Below are positions 1 to 5,708 of a stretch of DNA of 8,221 nucleotides, piece by piece. A program made the translations under genes and the position numbers. The DNA is from Candidatus Poseidoniaceae archaeon. GTDB taxonomy: Archaea; Thermoplasmatota; Poseidoniia; Poseidoniales; Poseidoniaceae. Each line of letters opens with the position of its first letter. The first letter of the stretch is position 1. The stretch is from assembly GCA_013329295.1 (NCBI GenBank), contig DUKP01000145.1, positions 1 to 8,221 on the forward strand. The letters are read 5' to 3'. Under the pieces are notes generated by a model that was not told where the DNA came from, did not search any database, and saw nothing but the letters and a program-made list of their open reading frames with translations.

Positions 1-1
1 T

Positions 2-532
2 GCATTTAGAGGAGAGAAGGAAGGAAGTCTAAGAGATGGTCTAATTCGAAATGGATTCGCTCACTCTGGACGTGAAACTATGATTAATGGTGAAACTGGA
101 CAAGCATATCCAGCAGAGATTTTCATTGGATGTATTTACTACCAAAGATTACATCACTTGGTAAGTTCAAAGATACATGCCCGTTCAAGAGGACGTGTTC
201 AAATTTTGACACGTCAACCAACCGAAGGTCGTGCCCGACAAGGTGGACTGAGGTTTGGTGAGATGGAACGTGACTGTTTGATTGCTCACGGTGCATCAAT
301 GGTCATTAAAGACAGATTGCTGGATGAATCCGATGGTATCGACATGTATGTCTGTGCCCAATCTGGGCATCTTGCTTGGTATGATCCAAAGCGTCGAACA
401 TATGTAAGTCCGATTCATGGAGATGGCGCTGAAGTTTACAAGGTGCAAACATCTTATGCATTCAAGTTGTTGTTAGATGAGATGAAGAGTTTAGGTGTGG
501 CCATGAGATTAGAACTGGAGGATCGAAGATGA
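2..532 (+). CDS. rpoB: DNA-directed RNA polymerase subunit B (C-terminal part)
   Basis: This is the C-terminal 176 residues of the second-largest RNA polymerase subunit. The frame is open from base 2, so the gene starts upstream and the Met codon at 80 is internal. The universal stretch GGLRFGEMERDCLIAHGA (about 244-297) and the preceding KIHARSRG and LTRQPTEGRA motifs are the hybrid-binding and anchor region that contacts the largest subunit near the active site. The end, YAFKLLLDEMKSLGV, is the conserved terminal helix that packs into the clamp. The final zinc ribbon is degenerate: archaeal homologues have two CxxC pairs, but here the four positions read Cys (353-355), Ser (362-364), Ser (407-409) and His (416-418). 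The fold around it (GHLAWYD, PIHGD) is kept. The stop overlaps the rpoA1 start as ATGA, so translation is probably coupled. Whether rpoB is split further upstream, as in some methanogens and haloarchaea, cannot be seen. Confidence 0.97.
   Translation, partial: AFRGEKEGSLRDGLIRNGFAHSGRETMINGETGQAYPAEIFIGCIYYQRLHHLVSSKIHARSRGRVQILTRQPTEGRARQGGLRFGEMERDCLIAHGASMVIKDRLLDESDGIDMYVCAQSGHLAWYDPKRRTYVSPIHGDGAEVYKVQTSYAFKLLLDEMKSLGVAMRLELEDRR
517..521 (+). promoter_or_regulatory. Shine-Dalgarno site for rpoA1
   Basis: GGAGG lies 7 nt before the ATG at 529, inside the last codons of rpoB. It fixes the rpoA1 start and, with the ATGA overlap, suggests coupled translation of B and A'. Confidence 0.8.
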
Positions 533-3500
533 GCAGAGTTACAACCCTTATACCAAAGCGAATCGCTAGTATTAGATTTGGTCTTATGGACCCTAATGAA
601 ATTAGAAAGATGTCAGCTGTAGAAGTTAAGACTGCTGATACTTACAAGGATGATGGTCATGCATATAGACAAGGTTTGATGGACCCTCATATGGGTGTAA
701 TTGAGCCAGGACTTGTTTGTCCTACTGACAATTGCAAGTATGATGAAAGCCCAGGGCATTTTGGTCATATTCAACTTGAACTTCCAGTAATTCACATTGG
801 TTTTGTTGGGCTTATCAAGACCGCACTAAAGGCAACTTGTAATTCTTGCAGCAAGATTTTGTTGCACGATGAGAAAAATACTCACCCTTCAAATCCTGAA
901 TTAAGTGAACAAGATTACTATCGTACAAGAGTACGTGATATTATTTTGAAACACGGTGTAGGTTCAACAGAATTCTCAAAAATCATTAAAGAAATTGAGA
1001 AGGTAACTTCAGGTGCTAAGAGAAAAGTCTGTATGCACTGTGGAGCGGCTCAAGGTAAGATTACACTTGACAAACCAACTACATTCAAGGAAAAGTTAGA
1101 GACTCAAGGTGCTGGTAAGGAAACGGAGAGAAAACTTAACCCTAGGGATGTTAGAGAATGGTTGAGCAGTATTCCATTAGAACATCTAATCTTTATTGGT
1201 ATGCATACACAAAACAGACCTGAATGGACTGTTTTGAAGGTTTTACCAGTTCCACCAATTACTGTTAGACCATCTATTACCCTAGACAGCGGTGATCGCT
1301 CAGAAGACGATTTGACTCACAAGTTAGTTGACGTCCTTCGTATCAATCAAAGGCTTAGAGAAAACAGAGATTCTGGTGCACCTCAACTTATTGTTGAAGA
1401 CTTGTGGGAATTGCTACAATACCACGTAACAACTTACTTTGATAATCAAACTTCAGGTATTCCACCAGCAAGACACCGTTCAGGTAGAACTTTGAAGACA
1501 CTTACTCAAAGATTGAAAGGTAAGGAAGGAAGATTTAGAAGTAATCTATCAGGAAAGCGTGTAAACTTCTGTGCCAGATCAGTAATTTCACCTGACCCAT
1601 ATCTTGGTGTCAATGAAGTTGGGGTCCCTGAAAAGATTGCTAGAGAACTAACAGTTCCAATCCGAGTAACTATGAGGAATCGAGAGCAAATGCGACAGAT
1701 GATTCTTAGAGGTCCTGATGTGCACCCAGGTGTAAACTACATTATTCGTGGTGACAAGAGAAGAGTTCGAATTAATGCAAGAAGCAGATTTATCAATGCT
1801 GGTTTTAGATGTCATAATCCAGAATGTACAGATGAGACCACATTAAGACCAGACTTGAATAAAGTAATGCCTGCTCCAAACTTCTTACCCGGATTGGTAA
1901 TCAAAAAGGAGATTAGCAGATCTATTGCTGATCCAAGTATTGAGGAAACTAATTATGTTGCTGATGTTGCTTCAACTGTTGCTAACCTTAGAGGAGAAGA
2001 TATCAATGGAAATGCATTAGAAAAGGATGACCCAAGAGCAATTCTGCATTACAAATGGATGTGGGAGTTAGAGCAACTTGACAAAGTTACTTCAGATCCA
2101 ATTCCAGAACATTTGGAGATTACTTGTCCTCACTGTGGCAGTCCTGCTGATGAATGGGGCGAAAGAACCTCTGTTGAGGACAGACTGTCAACTTTCGACC
2201 GAGATGGTAATCCTAAGCCTGGTATGCTAGTTGAGAGGCACTTAATTGATGGTGATGTTGCTATCTTCAATAGACAACCATCATTACACAGAATGTCCAT
2301 GATGGTTCACGAAGTAAGAGTTATGCAAGGACATACTTTTAGATTCAATTTAGCAGTATGTACTCCATATAACGCTGACTTTGACGGCGATGAAATGAAT
2401 CTTCACGTTATTCAGTCAGAAGAAGCAAGAGCAGAAGCTAAGATTCTAATGCGAGTGCAAGAACATATTTTGACTCCAAGATATGGTGGTGCGGTAATTG
2501 GTGGTATTCATGACCACATTTCTGGTGCTTACCTACTATCTAGGCCTGGAACATTGATTTCAGTAGAACATGGACTTGAGATGCTTGGAAATATTGGTTG
2601 GACTGGTTTATTGCCTGAGATTGTCAAAGATGAGAATGGCAAAGATAGTTTCAGAGGCCAAGATATTATTTCTCTAATTATTCCAGATAATATCCATCTT
2701 CGATTTAGAAGTAGATCAAATGATGATGTTGTTGTCAAGGACGGTAGTGTTGATGGAACTTTAGACAAGAGAGCAATTGGTGCTGAAGACGGAAGGTTAC
2801 TTGACGCAATTGTACAAACCAATGGTCCTGAAAAGGGCGCTAAGTTCCTTGATGATTTCACTCAACTCTCTATTGCAGCATGTACTGCATTAGGATTTAC
2901 CACTGGTATAGACGATGAGGACCTATCTCCTGAATCATTAGCTGCAATTGAGAAAGCAAATGCTGATGCAAGAAAATTAGTTGAGGATGAATTGGAAGCC
3001 TTTGGCAAGGATGGTAAAGGATACGAGACCCGTCCAGGTAGAACTCCACGTGAGACTTTGGAAGAAAACATCATGGTAATGCTTGATGAAGGTAAGCAAA
3101 AGGCTGGTGACATTGCTAAAGATGAACTAAATCAGTCTGGTTCGACCAACGCAGCAGTTAACATGGCGATTTCTGGTGCTAGAGGTTCGATGGATAACCT
3201 AACTATGATGGCTGGTTCCATAGGCCAAGCAAAGGTTCGTGGTAAGAGATTGGAAAGAGGTTACCATGATAGAGTATTAGCTCACTTCAAGCGAGGAGGT
3301 CGTGGCGCTCTAGATAGAGGTTTCATCTCTAACTCATTCAAGCGTGGACTTGAGCCAACAGAGTTCTTTATGCTATCAGTCTCAGGAAGAGAGTCTTTGG
3401 TAGATACAGCGGTTCGTACTGCTAAGTCCGGTTATATGCAAAGAAGACTAATTAACGCTATGGATGACTTGAAAGTATACGATGATGAAATGCTTTCAGT

Positions 3501-3729
3501 TAGGAACACTGCAAACAGAATTATTCAATTTAGTTATGGTGAAGACGGAATCGACCCTTCCAGAGGTGTACACGGATCTCCATTCAATATCGATGTAATT
3601 GTTGATGAAGCATTGGGTACTGAAGGTGCTACAGTTGTCAAACGTGATTCTCGAGAAAGACAAGAAAGTGAAGACGACATGGGTGGCTGGGAATTTGAAG
3701 GTTCTGATGAACAAGGAGGTGAAATCTGA
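529..3729 (+). CDS. rpoA1: DNA-directed RNA polymerase subunit A' (catalytic)
   Basis: This is the N-terminal two thirds of the archaeal largest subunit (Rpb1/beta' family), which forms the clamp, active site, funnel and bridge helix. The catalytic motif [10 protein letters not shown] holds the Mg-binding Asp residues D617, D619 and D621. Other family landmarks are GVIEPGL, PGHFGHI (75-81), [31 protein letters not shown], the funnel/pocket motif [17 protein letters not shown], and bridge helix [17 protein letters not shown] (958-974). At 1066 aa it is longer than the roughly 870-910 aa usual in archaea. Most of the excess is an insertion at about residues 416-562 with Cys pairs C428/C433 and C533/C536. 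The N-terminal clamp zinc site is degenerate (C64, C69, S74, H77), while the second site is intact (C104, C107, C168, C171). The usual HAMGGREGL before the bridge helix reads LSVSGRESL (949-957). The C-terminus ends in an acidic Gly-rich tail (about 1040-1066). The stop TGA shares its A with the rpoA2 ATG. Confidence 0.98.
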   Translation: MSRVTTLIPKRIASIRFGLMDPNEIRKMSAVEVKTADTYKDDGHAYRQGLMDPHMGVIEPGLVCPTDNCKYDESPGHFGHIQLELPVIHIGFVGLIKTALKATCNSCSKILLHDEKNTHPSNPELSEQDYYRTRVRDIILKHGVGSTEFSKIIKEIEKVTSGAKRKVCMHCGAAQGKITLDKPTTFKEKLETQGAGKETERKLNPRDVREWLSSIPLEHLIFIGMHTQNRPEWTVLKVLPVPPITVRPSITLDSGDRSEDDLTHKLVDVLRINQRLRENRDSGAPQLIVEDLWELLQYHVTTYFDNQTSGIPPARHRSGRTLKTLTQRLKGKEGRFRSNLSGKRVNFCARSVISPDPYLGVNEVGVPEKIARELTVPIRVTMRNREQMRQMILRGPDVHPGVNYIIRGDKRRVRINARSRFINAGFRCHNPECTDETTLRPDLNKVMPAPNFLPGLVIKKEISRSIADPSIEETNYVADVASTVANLRGEDINGNALEKDDPRAILHYKWMWELEQLDKVTSDPIPEHLEITCPHCGSPADEWGERTSVEDRLSTFDRDGNPKPGMLVERHLIDGDVAIFNRQPSLHRMSMMVHEVRVMQGHTFRFNLAVCTPYNADFDGDEMNLHVIQSEEARAEAKILMRVQEHILTPRYGGAVIGGIHDHISGAYLLSRPGTLISVEHGLEMLGNIGWTGLLPEIVKDENGKDSFRGQDIISLIIPDNIHLRFRSRSNDDVVVKDGSVDGTLDKRAIGAEDGRLLDAIVQTNGPEKGAKFLDDFTQLSIAACTALGFTTGIDDEDLSPESLAAIEKANADARKLVEDELEAFGKDGKGYETRPGRTPRETLEENIMVMLDEGKQKAGDIAKDELNQSGSTNAAVNMAISGARGSMDNLTMMAGSIGQAKVRGKRLERGYHDRVLAHFKRGGRGALDRGFISNSFKRGLEPTEFFMLSVSGRESLVDTAVRTAKSGYMQRRLINAMDDLKVYDDEMLSVRNTANRIIQFSYGEDGIDPSRGVHGSPFNIDVIVDEALGTEGATVVKRDSRERQESEDDMGGWEFEGSDEQGGEI
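3714..3722 (+). promoter_or_regulatory. Shine-Dalgarno site for rpoA2
   Basis: AGGAGGTGA is a near-perfect anti-16S match, ending 6 nt before the ATG at 3729. It lies in the final codons of rpoA1 and supports the overlapping TGATG start of rpoA2, and therefore supports the long N-terminal extension as truly translated. Confidence 0.85.
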
Positions 3730-5300
3730 TGGTAGTTAAGAGTGCAACTAAGAAGAAGCTAATGGATTTAGGAATCGCAGAAAACTTTGCTCATATCTTA
3801 GCAGATGATAGAAAGTGGGACGATGTTAAGATTCTTCCTACTGAAAACATTGCTCAAATTTGTGAAACCGATTCAGAGACTGCTACTCAAATCAAAGGTA
3901 TTATTGATGGAGCAAATCAGAAAAACAAACTCGCAAATAATGAAGCAATTGGCCCAGTTACCTCAGTTAGACTAAGTAGAACTGGTAAAAAGTCAAGAGC
4001 ACGCTCAAGAGTAAAAACTACAGCAGACATCGATGTTTACAATGTAGATGCAAAATTGACTGGACTTGAGGATGAATTATCTAATGATCCTGTTTACAAG
4101 AGTATTGTTGCTGCGGTTGAAGAATCAGGTTCAAGGAGATTTACTAATCGTATTTTACATGATTTGACAATGGCAATTCATGCAAGAGATAAAAAGAAAT
4201 TAACTAAGCCACAAGCAAAGAAAGTCGTTCAAGAGGCAATTTTTGCTCTAAAGAGAGCAAGTATCGACCCTTATGAAGCAGCAGGAATCATTACTGCTCA
4301 ATCAATTGGTGAGCCAGGAACCCAGATGACTATGCGTACTTTCCACTATGCGGGTGTTGCAACTGTTAACGTAACACAAGGTCTACCAAGGATTATTGAA
4401 ATTGTTGACGCTAGAAAAGTCCCACAAACTCCAACTATGACAATTAGACTACATCCGGATAAGAAAGAATCTGCAGAGGAAGCTCAAAAGTTGGCTGCAG
4501 CAATCGAAGTTACTACAACTGTAAACATTGCTAGCCTTGAGACCGATGTTGCACAAAGACGACTTGTTCTAAAATTAAACAAGACTAATTTGAAGCAGAA
4601 AAATATGACTCCTGCAGAAGTTAAGGACAAGTTGGAAAAAGCAACTAGATTATATGTACAGGCTGACAAGGAAAAGAATCCTTCCAAGTTAACTTTGATT
4701 CCAGGTGTCCATGCAGAGGAAGATTTGGCAGAACTTGCTGAAAACCCGCCATCATACACTATGCTTTTACAACTTGAAGAGAAGATTAGAGATTTGAGAT
4801 TAAAGGGTATTCCTAATGTCGAGAGAGCTAATGTACAACTTGATGACAAAACTGGTGAATATTATTTATCCACAATCGGTTCAAATCTTTCTAGAGTAAG
4901 TGAAATTGAAACAATTGATCGAAGTAGAACATATACTAACAACATTATTGAGATTTACGAATATCTAGGTATTGAAGCTGCTAGACAAGCAATCATTAAC
5001 GAATTACAAGCAACTCTAGATGGAGCGAGACTTGAAGTCGATGTTAGACACTTGTTATTAGTTGCCGATGTAATGACTTCAGAAGGTGAAGTAAGAGCGA
5101 TAGGGCGACACGGTGTTTCAGGTACAAAGCACAGTATCCTTGCACGAGCTGCATTCGAAGTTACAGTTAACCACTTGCTAAAAGCAGGTATTATCGGTGA
5201 GAGAGACCAACTTACTGGTGTTGCAGAAAACATCATTGTAGGTCAACCAATTTCCCTTGGAACAGGTAGTGTAGAATTGTACTACATCCCAGAGGAGTGA
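3729..5300 (+). CDS. rpoA2: DNA-directed RNA polymerase subunit A''
   Basis: This is the C-terminal third of the split archaeal largest subunit. It supplies the trigger loop, which closes on the incoming nucleotide, and the C-terminal clamp segment. The conserved core starts near residue 178 with [19 protein letters not shown], followed by [14 protein letters not shown], whose His206 corresponds to the catalytic trigger-loop His, and [15 protein letters not shown]. The C-terminal part keeps [20 protein letters not shown] and [14 protein letters not shown]. At 523 aa it exceeds the usual 370-400 aa. The excess is mostly N-terminal: residues 8-62 look like a small helix-hairpin-helix-type domain ([16 protein letters not shown], then [19 protein letters not shown]), followed by a basic linker rich in Arg and Lys (81-97). 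The gene overlaps rpoA1 by one base and is certainly cotranscribed. The function of the extension is not known from the sequence; nucleic-acid or partner binding is an inference. Confidence 0.98.
   Translation: MVVKSATKKKLMDLGIAENFAHILADDRKWDDVKILPTENIAQICETDSETATQIKGIIDGANQKNKLANNEAIGPVTSVRLSRTGKKSRARSRVKTTADIDVYNVDAKLTGLEDELSNDPVYKSIVAAVEESGSRRFTNRILHDLTMAIHARDKKKLTKPQAKKVVQEAIFALKRASIDPYEAAGIITAQSIGEPGTQMTMRTFHYAGVATVNVTQGLPRIIEIVDARKVPQTPTMTIRLHPDKKESAEEAQKLAAAIEVTTTVNIASLETDVAQRRLVLKLNKTNLKQKNMTPAEVKDKLEKATRLYVQADKEKNPSKLTLIPGVHAEEDLAELAENPPSYTMLLQLEEKIRDLRLKGIPNVERANVQLDDKTGEYYLSTIGSNLSRVSEIETIDRSRTYTNNIIEIYEYLGIEAARQAIINELQATLDGARLEVDVRHLLLVADVMTSEGEVRAIGRHGVSGTKHSILARAAFEVTVNHLLKAGIIGERDQLTGVAENIIVGQPISLGTGSVELYYIPEE
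3750..4019 (+). other. HhH-like N-terminal extension of RpoA2
   Basis: Codons 8-97 of rpoA2 encode a segment absent from typical archaeal A'' subunits. Its first half has the L-x2-LGI-x3-FA-x2-LAD pattern and a second helix pair ending in IKGIIDGA, similar in pattern to Rad51 N-terminal or gyrase-associated HhH domains. Its second half is a basic, probably flexible linker containing [11 protein letters not shown]. The domain assignment is by pattern only. Confidence 0.5.
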
Positions 5301-5332
5301 TTATTCCAACCATGAGAAACAATGTGGAGTAT

Positions 5333-5337
5333 GGAGG
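5333..5337 (+). promoter_or_regulatory. Shine-Dalgarno site deciding the L30e start
   Basis: GGAGG is 8 nt before the ATG at 5346. An earlier in-frame ATG at 5322 would place this site inside the coding region and has no comparable site of its own. The 5346 start also matches the MDLSRQLK-type N-terminus of the family. Confidence 0.8.
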
Positions 5338-5345
5338 AAAAAAAT

Positions 5346-5645
5346 ATGGATTTGAGTAGACAATTAAAGACAGCAATATCAACAGGAAAACTGTTATTTG
5401 GACAAAGACAAGCACTGGATGCATGTGCTTCAGGGGAGGCGAAACTAGTCATCCTTGCAGCGAATTGCCCTCAGGAATATATTGATAATTTGCACGGAAA
5501 CCATCCTAGTGTAATTAAACACAGAGCAATATTGGTCAATCGTGAACTTGGTATTGCATGTGGAAAGCCATTTGCAGTATCAACTATTACCGTTATAGAA
5601 GGCGGAGATAGCGAAATTTTATCACTCGACTCAAACATTGAGTGA
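5346..5645 (+). CDS. rpl30e: Large-subunit ribosomal protein L30e (eL30)
   Basis: This 99-residue protein has the L7Ae/L30e RNA-binding fold, which recognises kink-turn RNA, and is a component of the archaeal large ribosomal subunit. Family landmarks are the N-terminal helix MDLSRQLKTAISTGKLLFGQ, the core strand AKLVILAANCPQEY, and the C-terminal GKPFAVSTITVIEGGDSEIL. The length matches the usual 97-105 aa. It follows rpoA2 after 45 nt, the conserved archaeal position next to the polymerase genes. The reading frame is open from 5322, but the start at 5346 is preferred because of its GGAGG site. The last codons and the tandem stop (TGA TAA) lie inside a 10-bp inverted repeat. The other L7Ae-family members (L7Ae itself, or L7Ae-like stress proteins) are less likely given the neighbours and the sequence. 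Confidence 0.93.
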   Translation: MDLSRQLKTAISTGKLLFGQRQALDACASGEAKLVILAANCPQEYIDNLHGNHPSVIKHRAILVNRELGIACGKPFAVSTITVIEGGDSEILSLDSNIE

Positions 5646-5649
5646 TAAA
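5618..5649 (+). terminator. Inverted repeat over the rpl30e stop codon
   Basis: A perfect 10-bp inverted repeat: TTTATCACTC (5618-5627) and GAGTGATAAA (5640-5649) around a 12-nt loop. It spans the stop codon of rpl30e. It could be a 3' RNA hairpin, a processing or termination signal, or a dyad operator for the downstream gene. There is no T-tract after it, so the terminator label is tentative. Confidence 0.35.
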
Positions 5650-5661
5650 CTATCAATCGTG

Positions 5662-5681
5662 GGAAGGTTTCATTTCCTTCC
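5662..5681 (+). repeat. Second intergenic inverted repeat
   Basis: GGAAGG (5662-5667) and CCTTCC (5676-5681) are separated by 8 nt of mostly T. It lies between the operon and the secreted-protein gene, 12 nt after the first inverted repeat, and could form a small hairpin in the RNA. The role is unknown. Confidence 0.4.
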
Positions 5682-5708
5682 TATGACTACATCTACACGG
5701 TCTGAGTC

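Noticed and set aside
1774..2215. Intein or intein remnant in RpoA1
   Set aside because: The segment lacks the N-terminal Cys/Ser and C-terminal HN splicing motifs and is not located at the catalytic NADFDGD site where polymerase inteins are typically found.
2529..3113. Minus-strand open frames opposite rpoA1
   Set aside because: Low-complexity Ser/Leu-rich shadows of a highly conserved gene with no start signals.
5322..5345. Upstream in-frame ATG as the start of L30e
   Set aside because: It would add MWSMEEKN, has no ribosome binding site of its own, and would place the strong GGAGG at 5333-5337 inside the gene; the start at 5346 fits the family.
5611..5624. GCGAAATTTTATCA as an archaeal BRE/TATA promoter for the secreted-protein gene
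   Set aside because: AT-rich matches of this quality are common in this DNA, it lies inside the rpl30e coding region, and it overlaps the inverted repeat; not supportable without transcript start data.
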